DNA of 64,000 nucleotides from Parelaphostrongylus tenuis. Lineage: Eukaryota; Nematoda; Chromadorea; Rhabditida; Metastrongylidae. The notes below the pieces were generated by a model. The model was not told the origin of the DNA and did not search any database. It saw only the letters and a program-made list of their open reading frames with translations. Below, piece by piece: positions 54,057 to 63,867 of the stretch (the stretch's first letter is position 1; every line of letters begins with the position of its first letter). A program made the position numbers and the translations under genes. The DNA is taken from contig JAHQIW010004277.1 in the NCBI GenBank assembly GCA_019055375.1, positions 62,001 through 126,000 on the forward strand, read 5' to 3'.

Positions 54057-54604
54057 TCATCTTGGTTTGTAATTGGCGAAGCTTCGCTGGGCTCTACGAA
54101 TGCTCTTCCTAGCTTCTGCAGCCTCTGCCATAACTGCTGCTTCGTCTCTGTTTGAGGTCTTCTTTTATCGCTTCTCTGTAGTGTTTCGCAAGTTCGGACG
54201 TAAGGTCTCGGTTGTCCTGTAGCTCGTGCGATTCCACGTTGACGTATCGGCTCGAGTGTCTGCGAAAACAAGCGTCTCTTCGTGACCTTGGGACTCTCGG
54301 CTTTCATAGCGCTAACGTGAAGATATTCAACGAGCCAATCGCATCCTTCGTCGAGGTTGTCGACAACGGTATCTTCCCAAGAGCCGACTAATGATTTGAA
54401 TACATCCCAGTTTTGGTAGTTCTGGGACTTCGTTGTTTGAATTTAGCGGCTTGCTTCTCTCGTCTCCTCGAGAAACGGAACGTTGCGCGAAGGAGGCGAT
54501 GGTCTGATCCCGTGTATAACTTAGGGACAACAGCGACTTCGGTCAGGTAAAACTCCATTTAGTAAGGTGTGGTCTATTTCTTTATGGTACTCTCCATTGG
54601 GAGA

Positions 54605-55221
54605 CTAGCCCGTCCATCGCAGAGAGTGAGGCTTTTGGAATTGTGAGTTACCACGGATGGTTTGGGTCGTTATGATAAACTCGGATAGCCTCTCACCCTG
54701 TTCATTCCATTCTTGTCCGTGGGTCTCAATGTGACGTTCTCCAGACGTATACAATTTTCGTGTTAACATCTCCGACAATGACCTTGAAAATGTATGATCT
54801 TCTCCGAAAATTTTTTCGAGGTTCATAGAGAACGTTTCGATTTCGTCTTTGTCATAGCTTGATGTTGGTGCGTAGACGACGAAAAGGTTAAAGCCGGCAT
54901 TGAACCACATTGTTTCAGCCGTAATCGTTCGATACGGGTTGTTAGCTATTTGAACGAATCGATGTTCTCGGTCAAATTCGTTTTGCCGAGGAAGCCAACG
55001 CCGCCTGCACCTCTGCTATCGCGTGTTCCAAGAAACAGTTCTTCTCCGGTGTCATAAGCAGCGTGAAGAGGATGACGCCTTCTCGTCTTAGCCACGCCAA
55101 TGACGTCGTGCCTTATTCTTCTTGCTTGGATCAATAGATCTTCTACAGCGGCACCGTGAGCAAGGGTTCTCGCATTGTAGGTACAGATCGTCATTTTAGT
55201 CCGCTTAGATCTTGGCAGCAT
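54605..55221 (-). pseudogene. RTE endonuclease remains
   Basis: Two frames: 54946-55221 with TICTYNARTL, GVAKTRRRHP and GAGGVGFL (apurinic-like endonuclease strands) and 54605-54910 with NLFVVYAPTSS. Separated by a frameshift near 54930. The expected catalytic GDFNA motif is not intact. Confidence 0.72.
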
Positions 55222-55737
55222 AATTTGGCCCTGAGATCTTAGCAGCCTCTCCGCACTCGTCCTACATGGCGCTGCCGTACCAAGGGCTTTTCGGGGTCAG
55301 GGGGATAAGTCCCATATTTGTTAATGTTTTTGGCATTTTGATACACAACGTGTAGCTTGCCAGGTTACTCAGGGTTAATGTTAGGCTCGGTACTCACGAG
55401 TAGCTTGCCAGTCTCTCTCGCGGAGTTTGGAGGCGACTCCTAACCGCCTTCCACGTACTTCTCAGCCGCTTGATTGCAAGCTTTTGGCCGACTTGGGTCG
55501 TAGAAATAGAGCTTTGTCAAATCGGCGCTGCAGAAGTCCAGAGCTCATTCCCTGAATCCACCTTCATCTCTGGAAAGCACACGATCGCTTTTGGTTCACG
55601 TTTATTCCCCTAACACGACCTGGGGACGCGCCACGTGCCCTCGCGACTAACCGGGCGGGATCCCTCAAAGAGGGAGGTCCGTGGTGAGATAACAGACGTA
55701 CTCTTTACACGTTCCATGAATTGAAAATACGACTGAA

Positions 55738-55950
55738 TGAGTAGTGTTGTACACTCAGTTGCTCTTAACTGGTATTCAGCCACATGCGCGGCTGAGAATT
55801 AATTTGTCAGGCCGCATGCATGGCTCAGAAATAACTTATCAGTCATGTGAAAATGAGCGTGGGCTAAAGGAGCGCTCCAAACCTAAGATATGATATTTCA
55901 CGAATGCCAGCTAAGAGCAGTCGAGTGTACAAAATTAGCCCATTTGCCTC
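55738..55950. mobile_element. Small foldback element next to the RTE
   Basis: Arms TGTACACTCAGTTGCTCTTA and TAAGAGCAGTCGAGTGTACA, with inner inverted blocks GGCTGAGAATTAA. The same arm sequence recurs singly at 7528, 15672 and 49871. Confidence 0.55.
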
Positions 55951-55974
55951 TTCGGCCGCCTTTTATGGGTAAGT

Positions 55975-56300
55975 CAAAATGATATAATTTGATAACGATA
56001 TAACATGTTTTGCGCAGGTCTAGTGCTATACGGGCGCCTGTTTCGTCCTATTAAGACTCATCAGTAGCACTCACCTTCGGTTCAGCCGATCCCTGTTGCT
56101 AAATAATCCTCTAAAAGTCCTCTGTCCTTTATAGTTCCTTTACTCAGAGTCAATTCAATTATAGAGGTTTATTAACCTCAGGGGATCGGCTGAACCGAGG
56201 GAGGGTGCTACTGATAAGTCCCAATAGGACGAAACAGGCGAATGTATAGCACTAGACCTAACGGCTCAAAGCATGCTATATCCTTATCAGATTATGTCAT
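55975..56300. mobile_element. Foldback (MITE-like) element
   Basis: Arms GTCTAGTGCTATACGGGCGCC, TTTCGTCCTATT.AGAC and GGTTCAGCCGATCCC at left, complements at right (GGGATCGGCTGAACC at 56179, AATAGGACGAAACAGGCG at 56223). Very regular and hence probably young. Confidence 0.6.
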
Positions 56301-56349
56301 TTTGAGCGGGTCTATAAAGAGTGGTCGAAAGAGAGGTATGAAAAATTTT

Positions 56350-56801
56350 CTTGTTCATTAATCGGGCTTAAAGGCTAGAAACTTTTCAGATGTTCCTAAT
56401 TAAATGTCTAAGGCAGGGCTAGACGGACTAGCCGAATGATTAGTGATGAACGCTATCAAGATGTAAGGTCGTAAATCAATACCCTTCCAATGCTCTTCTG
56501 CAATCAGTCATTATCAACACACTACGGAACTCCTTATCTCGGTTGTTTCGAGATTACGAGAAGATTTGTCCGACCAGCATTCTACATCATCTATGAAGAA
56601 GACGAAATCCTCATGCGGCAGTAATAATAACACACAAATTTATCAAAGAACTTTTTGACGGCGAATATATAGAGATGAATCAAATAGTAGAAGCAATGGA
56701 TTTCGCACAATAAACTGCGTTGAATTGGCGTAAAAATACACAATGATTTTATGAAATATCGGCGAAAATCAAAGTCGGTTATTTATGAAACGAATTTTTA
56801 G
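56350..56801 (+). promoter_or_regulatory. Conserved upstream region of protease B
   Basis: Counterpart of 7810-8309, with the same tRNA-like block (about 56430-56500) and the same acceptor-like sequence just before the ATG. It begins right after the foldback elements that follow the RTE insertion. Promoter function is inferred from conservation, not from a recognised motif. Confidence 0.38.
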
Positions 56802-56907
56802 ATGTCGATTTTGATATTACTGCTCTTCCTGCCGTGGACTCTTTCTACGAATATCACAGGTTACGAAAACTATTATCTGAAGAACAACTGCGGGGCCCAT
56901 TTTCTGA
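56802..56907 (+). CDS. Protease B exon 1 (signal peptide)
   Basis: ATG follows AATTTTTAG, the same acceptor-like context as copy A. 106 nt, donor GTGAGT, exit phase 1. It encodes a Leu/Ile-rich signal peptide followed by NNCGAHFL, which is identical to copy A. Confidence 0.8.
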
Positions 56908-59494
56908 GTGAGTAGTTGAAAAGTTCGCTTGAGGAATCGAAGAGAATTTAAGAAATAGTGAGGATACAACTCAACGATGTTGTTACAGCACTGGGGTGTT
57001 TCTCAAAATAACGAGAAGGAAAGACGGTTTGCACAAGACTGGGGGAATTCTAGGGTGAGGAAAAATTTCCTCAACACCAGCAAAAAGTTTAACTTTCACG
57101 TTTGTTTCACAAAGTACCTGTTATCTAAGAGGGCGCAAGCACTGGAATCCGTAATGTAAGAAAAAACACTGTGAAGACGGATCAGTGAAGGTCCTAAGAA
57201 GAAGGGTCGGTTACTGCGAATTTATGGGAATATCGCTGGTATATTTTCATAAGAAATTCCCACGGTGACGTTAGTTGTAGCGGATCAAATTTTAAGTTAC
57301 TCATCAGCTATCGACAATTTGTCGAAAGCGCGCTGTTTCAGTAGGATAATCCCAAACCTCACACCACAAAGAAGATTGTCGAATTCATGCCGCACCCAGC
57401 CTACAATCTACATGCTGAGCCGTCCGATTGCTAACTGTACCGGCCTCAGTCCTATGAACTTTATAAGTGCTGGGTAGCGATTCTTCAGCGACCTCAGGAA
57501 GTACCATTAAGTCAACATCTCAGTAAATTGCAAGCTGTCGACGACGATCTTCTGTGATATGTACCGGACTTCATAATTTTGGTAGTTCTGCCTCAGAACT
57601 TTTTCCAACCATGTTTTTATTATCACTTCCTCGACATAGGTATTTCTTTCTTCTAACCATGATGAAGTGCATGTGCTGTAACAGATCACTAAAAGAATAG
57701 CCGAGCCCCTACTCACTTTGCTCGCTCAAAATTTCTGCGTTCTTAGAGCACTCAACATCTAGGCAAATAAAGTTCCTTCATCAGAGACCATAATCAAATG
57801 AATCCTTCATTTTTTGCTCAATGGTTGATTATCCCTAAAAGAATTCTAATTCTTTGCTTCCACATCCTGGTTGGAGATTTGGTTGTGATCCGTAATGATG
57901 GCTGCAAATTACTACGCTTAGTTCACTATTATATAAGGTGCTAAAAAGAGGAAACGCAAACTGAAAATTCTCAGTAAGCGGCTCAGGCAAGAGCAATTCC
58001 CAAAGAGCTAGCTATGCTCACTTCACCGAGGCAAAATATAGGACGATCCGTGTGTGAAAAATGCATATAAAAGTATTAGTAGGAAACGTTCCTGGTAAAT
58101 ATGAATGATCTGTGCGACTTTCAGATGGTAAATACAGACACACTAGATCTATCGGAGGGGTCAAGGCCAAAAAAAATGAGTTTCCATGGATTGCTGCATT
58201 ATTTTTTAGAAAAGGCGAGTTCATCAACAACTCATTGAAAAGAATTCGGCTGTTGCCTATGACCATATAAATGAGCTATTTCTAGTGAATATTTTTACTT
58301 TTCACATTATGCGTTAAAGAAAAGTAGTTTATGCTAATGAGATCGGTTTTTCATTTGTCCCCTCACGAATGAATTGTACCCGCGAAAGGATTCCTTCGTT
58401 CAAAGTGTTATAATAAAGATCCTTTCTTCCACTGATGCTCTCATTTCATACACAAAAACAATTCATAGTTGTATTTCGCTCTTCACAACACGATGGCAGG
58501 CCCAAATAAATTAATGATCTTCATGACTGCTAAAGTCGTTGAAATGTTGAAGATTGTGATTATCTTTCATATTCTCTCACACTTCTGATTCATTGCAAGT
58601 CATTCAGCACTTTTAGAGAGTCACAAAAGGAGACAAGACTAACTTGAGTAGACAGAGCAAAATCTCTTCTGTAAGCCAATCACCCCTTTCAAATATCCAA
58701 ATAATTCAGATATCGCTAAATTATTAATAGTTTGCGAACGACCAGCTCGGACCTGAGGTATTAGATAATGATATGGATTCCAATTTGCTGCGTTGATCTC
58801 GTTACATTTCTATGGTGAACAAAACTAATTCTATTTCGCCTGGTTGAGAATACTAGGAGCTAAAAAATGTTAATGAGTAGTGGCACATTTATTGTGCGTA
58901 TGAGTTGTTCAGCAATCTTCAATGGACACTACTGGAACTCACTAAAATGGGGTTGTAGCGCTGTCCAGATTTCAAAGCGCCACATTCTCACGGCAGCACA
59001 CTGCGTCGTTGTAAGGTCTCCGTATTTTGAAAAGTTCTGTAAGAACTCGAAAATCAGCGACACGTTTGTTTTCTACCTATTCTTTTTCTCCTCAGCCATA
59101 CTTTATCGAAAGTTTATATGTTTGGTAGTTTTCAGCGAGAAATACACTGTCCAAGCGCCAGAACTTTTCACAATTTTCATTGGCAGCACCTGTACAAACC
59201 CCGAGTTATGCTGGAAGAGCCGTCCTCCTTACTCAGTTGTTCAGGTGATGAAGGTGTCTAAAGCGTGTGGAACAGTCATGCTATAAGCGGCAGTTTATGT
59301 ATAAATTACAATTTTTACTTTTCAGGTAACCGTACATGAGGACTATAAACCTTGCAAAGATATGAACGACTTGGCAATATTGGAAATCAGCCCGGATATC
59401 ACTAATAAGTATGGGTCGCCAATTTGTATGCCTAAACCGAAAGGAGAAGAACCATTTGTGGGCCTAATGACTGGCGTCGGATTTGGTGTTGACA
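56802..59494 (+). CDS. Chymotrypsin-like serine protease, copy B (exons 1-5 only)
   Basis: Paralog of the protease at 8310-21150 with exons 56802-56907, 58125-58214, 58913-59063, 59136-59244 and 59326-59494 in identical order and phases (625 nt, 208 codons plus one base). It keeps a signal peptide, an R-S-I-G-G activation site, LTAAHC with the catalytic His and NDLAIL with the catalytic Asp. The exon 2 donor is GC instead of GT. I find no GDSGGP exon up to 64000. The Penelope-like element begins about 110 nt after exon 5, in what would be intron 5. The gene either continues beyond the window, as copy A's 6.8-kb intron would allow, or is truncated. No stops or frameshifts are seen in the exons present, so recent function is plausible. 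Confidence 0.78.
56908..58124. other. Protease B intron 1
   Basis: 1.2 kb, against 3.9 kb in copy A. It may contain a SINE family-3 tail at 57130-57175. The rest has no recognised coding frame. Confidence 0.5.
58125..58214 (+). CDS. Protease B exon 2 with GC donor
   Basis: Acceptor GACTTTCAG, 90 nt, phases as in copy A. It encodes R-S-I-G-G and EFPW. The donor reads AAAAG/GCGAGT; no GT lies near enough to preserve the exon, so a GC-AG intron is needed. In copy A the same site is GGTAAGT. Confidence 0.78.
58913..59063 (+). CDS. Protease B exon 3 (catalytic His)
   Basis: Acceptor TTGTTCAG, donor CAC/GTTTGT, phase 1 in and phase 2 out. It encodes WGCSAV and LTAAHC. It is one codon shorter than copy A near the 3' end, so the length difference keeps the frame. 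Confidence 0.83.
59136..59244 (+). CDS. Protease B exon 4
   Basis: Acceptor TAGTTTTCAG, 109 nt, phase 2 in and phase 0 out, same length as copy A. It encodes FTIFIGSTC and the LCW motif. Intron 3 is 72 nt and intron 4 is 81 nt. Confidence 0.8.
59326..59494 (+). CDS. Protease B exon 5 (catalytic Asp)
   Basis: Acceptor ACTTTTCAG, donor ACA/GTATGT, 169 nt. It encodes VHEDYKPC, NDLAILEI, PICMP and GVGFGV. It has one codon (Glu) more than copy A, an in-frame indel that fits selection on the protein. Confidence 0.84.
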
Positions 59495-59640
59495 GTATGT
59501 AAACAAATACTACTCGTCTATGTTTTACTAACTCAAAATACTGTTCCCAAGACCGACTGTCTATTAACCTCGGCATGCTCTGATATATTTCGTGATTTCC
59601 TTTTTTAAGCAAAACACGAGGTGTTACATTAACTTTATTT

Positions 59641-59681
59641 CACAGCTGACGTTTCGGCAGTTCGCCTTCTTCAGAGCCTGG
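59641..59681 (-). ncRNA. Type I hammerhead ribozyme motif at the Penelope-like end
   Basis: On the minus strand it is nearly identical to 3671-3709: CTGAAGA is the complement of 59668-59674, stem II pairs 59664-59666 with 59656-59658, GAAAC is the complement of 59651-59655 and the cleavage triplet GTC of 59648-59650. It lies downstream of the element's coding region, as expected for a terminal repeat. Confidence 0.6.
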
Positions 59682-59964
59682 AAAGGTCAAATTGTTCGCA
59701 ATCCAATAAGCCAAGCACCTCCAATACTTCTTTAAAAAATCACCAGACCTAGATTTCAATCGCATCAAGCACAAAATCATCTCTCAACATACTCACCGCC
59801 TTTTATATGTGTTCCACTGAATGATCCAAGTGGAGACCACCGCAAGGAGATCACATAGGCTCGTAATGCACCTAACCCATCAAAATAACAGTCTTATATA
59901 CTGGCTAAATTCACGTGTGATTACGAGGCATTCCTCCCTGCGGTTCATAGTTGGATTGGTGGTA

Positions 59965-61885
59965 TTAACAAAGTGTTTCAAGAAGCTTTCGCTCTGATGT
60001 TTTCTGTTCCTGCGCAAGCATGGTGACTTCAATCTCAAAATCAGCTCCGTCGTGTTTCTGTTCTCTATGCGTCCCTAGCAGGGTGTTACGTCTATTAAGA
60101 CGCTTGTCAGCTAGGTGTTCTTCTATGCGGGCATAGAGCGGCCTACCCGTTTCGCCAATATATTTATCGCTACACGCTTTGCAAGAGATTAGGTAGACTG
60201 TACCTATGCTCATGCAATCACCGTCTCTGCCGTTGGGACATATTTTACAATCTTTCATTATACAGAGACGGTCATATAAGCGGTTGCGAACTAGTTGGCG
60301 TTTTGAAGTATTCGGTGGTAATTCAATAAGAGCCACCGATTGCTCTAAACCCGCCCTTTTCAAACAGCGTTCTATAGCTGTACTAATCTCATTTGAAAAG
60401 AATGGGAGGATGAATGGGATTTTCCCTATCATTCGAGTTTTCGTTCGGAGGCGTACTATTTCCTCTAAACCTAAGCCGAGGTGCTACAAATCCGTATCCA
60501 TTAGAAGTGGCTATTTCCCTAGCCAATTTCACGGATTCTACTCTCTGCTCCTCCCCAGTACATACGCTGGCTGCTGTTCGAAACATGTTTTTTACTAGAG
60601 CCTTTTTCGTGATGTGATGGATGAGAAGAGAGATAGTGAGCCAGGATATTCTTACTACTTGGCTTCCGGTACCACTTTGTGACGTAGCCGCTCTCGCTTA
60701 AGCTTATTTGCACGTTCAAGAAAGGAAGCCAATGACATTTTGGTATCTCACGGGTGAACTTTATATACTCTGACTGTTCATTCAACAATCTAAAACAATT
60801 ATCTAGCTCCTCTTGAGTGGAGCAGATAATCAAACAGTCATCTATATACCTACAGTAGAGTAATGGCCGGAGATCCATCACTGGTGCTTCCACCTTCGAC
60901 ATAAAGGCAATCGCTAGGCTAGGTGCCAGTCGCTGCCCCATTGCCAGTCCTCTGATTTGTGCGAAATAATTCCCGGACCATCTGAAGGTTGAGCAGTTCA
61001 GGCACTATTTTAATAGGACCATGAACTGTTCAATCGACAAGCCATACATGTTCACAGCTCCCTGGTGATGTATCAGAAGCTCATGTGTGGCTTGCAATGC
61101 TGAGTCATTCGATACGTTGGTGTACAAAGCAGTGTCGTCGAATGACTCCACTACGTATGCGCTGTTAGGGTTCGCGTTACGTAGACGATCCAGGAACATC
61201 TGAGTGTTCGTCAGATGGGCTGGAATGTGCCCTAGCAACTGGGATGTTATTAACGTTAAAAACCATGCTATCCTATCCGTCGGTCCGCCCACGGAGCTGA
61301 TGATAGGTCTAACTTTGAATATAGGTGGATCGTTAGACATCAGATCATCAGTGGATACTAACTTATGTGTTTTCATAAGTAAGTATAAGACAGGACATGT
61401 TGGTGACAGGATTTTCAATTGTGAAATGATAGATGGTCTTAAGCCTGCCGCTCTTGCCGTACGGACCCACTCATTGTTTAATTTACGGTTTTGCCTTTTA
61501 AATTCCTTTACAGAAGATGATCGGTAAAGCGAAGCATCTTCGAGATGCTTATTCGTTATTGCGATATCTAACTGTCGAGGAATCACAACAAATTCTCCAC
61601 CCTTATCACTAACTGATAGCCTTATTCTTACTTCCCTTATCAACTCTTGAACCTCTTTCATGCTACGCTTTTGTAGCTCGGTGAGGTTCGATTGAAATCT
61701 TATCGTATTATAGTGAGTAAGGGTTTTGAAAATCTCGTCCGCAAATTTCCGGAATTTCCGATCAACCTCCTCGTTGGGGTCTTGTTGTCTAAAGAACGGC
61801 TGAGGAAATAGTGGTATTGGTGCAACCTCTACCTGCTGTTCATTCCTATTAATCTCTTCAGCTCTGGCTTTATACGGAGTTGATC
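59965..61885 (-). pseudogene. Penelope-like reverse transcriptase plus GIY-YIG protein
   Basis: Three frames in sequence. 61005-61885: KRSMKEVQELIREV, SVSDKGGEFVVIPR, CPVLYLLMKTHK, RPIISSVGGPTDRIA and DTALYTNV (catalytic-region strands). After a TAG, the frame goes on as FRWSGNYFAQIRGLAMGQRLAPSLA and YCRYIDDCLIICS, the YxDD-type active site (60519-60990). After two frameshifts 59965-60432 gives CLKRAGL, a CKICPNGRDGDC zinc-knuckle, TVYLISCKACSDKYIGETGR (GIY-YIG core) and an acidic C-terminus. Reverse transcription primed at nicks made by the nuclease is the known mode of this group. Confidence 0.85.
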
Positions 61886-62029
61886 TTGCAAATCATGTAA
61901 GCCACATGCAACCTTACACAAGGACACCTTAGAAATGGGTTGAGATGGTGAAAAGCTTGGACCCAATTCTAACAGCGAGCGCGCACCATCAGGGAGAGTT
62001 ATGTCTCCTAGAACAGTGACCCTTGAATT

Positions 62030-62440
62030 TCAAAATACTGTATTCTTCAGATAGCATTGACTCTTGAACACACGTCGGTTTACAACATGCTTAAGCACAA
62101 CAATTGGAGACAATCCTTTCTTAATCGGTCTCCAACTAAGTTTCCAAACATGAGCCATGAAACAAAAATTTTCCCATAGAAGCAAAGTTTTCTTTTACCT
62201 ATTTTGCGTTGAATTTTCTTGTGTATCGTTTGGTATAATTTTGCACATAGTTACCCAACAATGAAGCACTCGCAACTTACTGCTTTACGGGTTCCATTTT
62301 GGGCACAATTTTCAAGCTGCATTTGACAGCATCAATCGTGCAAAAGGCCGCCAAGTGGTGAGTAGAACTACGGCGCATGGATGGTTTACAAACTTGATCC
62401 ATGGCATCGACTGTTTACAAAGCCTCACATTGAACACTCA
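62030..62440. other. No gene recognised
   Basis: Between the Penelope-like element and the next foldback; only short frames. Confidence 0.4.
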
Positions 62441-62960
62441 AAATAGTTGCAAAAAAGAATGTTCAAAGCCTAAGCGAAGCTGGTACTCCAGGGCCATACA
62501 CCGATGTTTCGGTGGTATCGCTCTCCTCGTCAGTGACCCACACCCCACATTGAGCCCTGCATTGTAGCAGGGAAGAAGGCGTATGTGGTGACGGCACAGT
62601 TTACGGCACAGTATGGGTCACTGACGAGGAGGTCGATACATCCGAAACACCGATGTATGGCCCTGGCATACCAAATTCGCTTAGGTTTTAAACATCCTTT
62701 TTCAAAATTATTTTGAATGTTTATTGCGAGGTTTTGAAAGCAGTCGATGTCACGCGGTCAATTTTGTTCTACCAGCCGAGATCCATCGACTGAGAGGTGG
62801 TGATGGACCAGTGCCATTGTACCTTGTGCCGTCACCATATATGCCTCAATCCTTGCTACAATGCACGGCTTAATGTGAGCGTGGGTCACTGACGAGGAGC
62901 GCGATACCTCCGAAACACCGGTGTATGGCCTTGGTGTACCAACTTCGCTTAAGCTTCAAG
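62440..62960. mobile_element. Nested foldback elements
   Basis: Repeated and inverted copies of GGCCATACACCGATGTTTCGG, CTCGTCAGTGACCCA and AAGCGAA (62455-62560, complement 62618-62695, again complement 62880-62960). The same family as the left-arm insertion at 4843-5235. Confidence 0.5.
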
Positions 62961-62964
62961 CATT

Positions 62965-63867
62965 CTTTTTGAAATTATTTCAAAGCTTCACAAGCTATTC
63001 GCAATGGTGATACTGCATTGATCTCAAGACCATATTTCGAAAAGCCGCGGGTAATTGATCGAGAAGCTATCATTGAAGTGATTGAAGAAGATCCAGCCTT
63101 GTCAACCTGTGATTTGGGTCGATAATTTCCAGTGTTCTGACGAGCAGATCCGGAAGATTTTGAAAGATGCAGCAAGAAATGGAGCAAGGGCAATTGGATT
63201 CCGCGCGATCTCACCACAAAAGCTCGAAAGAACAAGAAAAAGCAAACCGCGCAAGCTCATCTTCGTCGTAATCGCCGCTCTTCGTTGTCTTCAACAGAAT
63301 TGTCACCATTGATGAGAAGCGGATCTTCTTCAAGAGCTGGCTTCGTCCAAATCAGTGGTGGTCACCAGGTCAGCAAGGAGCACCAACACCGAGACCAAAT
63401 CGATTCGCGCCAAAAGCAATATTGATCATTTTCTGGAAACGAAGTGGGCCGATTCATGGAGACTTGCTTGCAGGCCGGTCAGATCCTGTAACACTGAGCG
63501 ATTTTGTGTACAACCAGACCGTAGCAATCAATCGAACCCACGTCAGCGCCGTCGCCAAGTCATTTTGCTTCAAGGCAATGCAAAGCCACACGCTGCCAAG
63601 GAAACAAGGAAGAAGCTGACCGATTAGTGCTGGGAGCGCTTGGATCATCCGCCATATTCGTCAGAGATCTGTTTTCGTCCGATTTCCATCCCTTCAGATC
63701 ACTGAAGCACTGGTTGAACAGGAAATTTCATCATCAATCATTTGCGTCGAGAATTGACTGGCTGGTTTGCATCGAAGAATAATGTGTTCTATGAGCGCGG
63801 AATTGATTTGTTGCCGAAGCGCTGGCAGAATTGCATCCAGGCAAATGGAGAATACTTCAAATAATCA
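62965..63867 (+). pseudogene. Mariner transposase relic
   Basis: Plus-strand frames in order: AIRNGDTALISRPYFEKPRV, DREAIIEVIEEDPALSTCDL (helix-turn-helix), IDEKRIFFKSWLRPNQWW (first catalytic Asp), FWKRSGPIHGDLL, RFCVQPDRSNQSN, LQGNAKPHAAKETRKKL (the QDNARPH region with Asp lost), PPYSSEI and a complete C-terminus RGIDLLPKRWQNCIQANGEY with stop. At least four frameshifts. Full transposase length, so a whole but dead copy. The hookworm mariner bandit belongs to the same broad group. Confidence 0.75.

Larger units (their letters stand above)
52326..55690 (-). mobile_element. Near full-length RTE-type non-LTR retroposon
   Basis: Read on the minus strand from 55690: a 5' untranslated region shared with 17697-18200, an endonuclease start (MTICTYNARTLAHG near 55190), NLFVVYAPTSSYDKDE, a linker, then reverse transcriptase (NYRPICLLSVVYKLFTRVI near 53670, the ITPNTNQAQRMLTDFD palm near 53120) and the C-terminal KIRWAGHVMR and RWTRAVTDWIPRD motifs near 52560. 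At least five frameshifts or stops, so not autonomous now. Length of 3.3 kb fits RTE elements. It interrupts the right duplication arm only, so it is younger than the duplication. Confidence 0.85.
45519..59500 (+). repeat. Right arm of the segmental duplication (with protease B)
   Basis: Same order and orientation as 1-13920. It lacks the SINEs at 6226-6480 and 6571-7008 and the repeat at 4843-5235. It contains an RTE at about 52326-55690, a foldback at 49650-50140 and a coding relic at 47359-47645 that the left arm lacks. The offset grows and shrinks accordingly (45518 at the start, 48492 at exon 1, 45576 at exon 5). Confidence 0.85.
59603..62020 (-). mobile_element. Penelope-like retroelement, near complete
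   Basis: Order on the minus strand from 62020: LLELGPSFSPSQPISKV start, reverse transcriptase, GIY-YIG endonuclease, then a terminal part with a hammerhead motif at 59641-59681 and the end near 59603. This is the layout of Penelope-like elements. It sits in what would be intron 5 of protease B. Coding is broken by one in-frame stop near 61005 and about three frameshifts (near 61885, 60590 and 60430), so it is recent but inactive. Related terminal or coding pieces lie at 3535-3750 and 43990-44600. Confidence 0.85.

Noticed and set aside
60206..60598. 130-codon + frame (and 61204-61527 +)
   Set aside because: Antisense shadow of the Penelope-like reverse transcriptase/GIY-YIG region, which has clear motifs on the minus strand.
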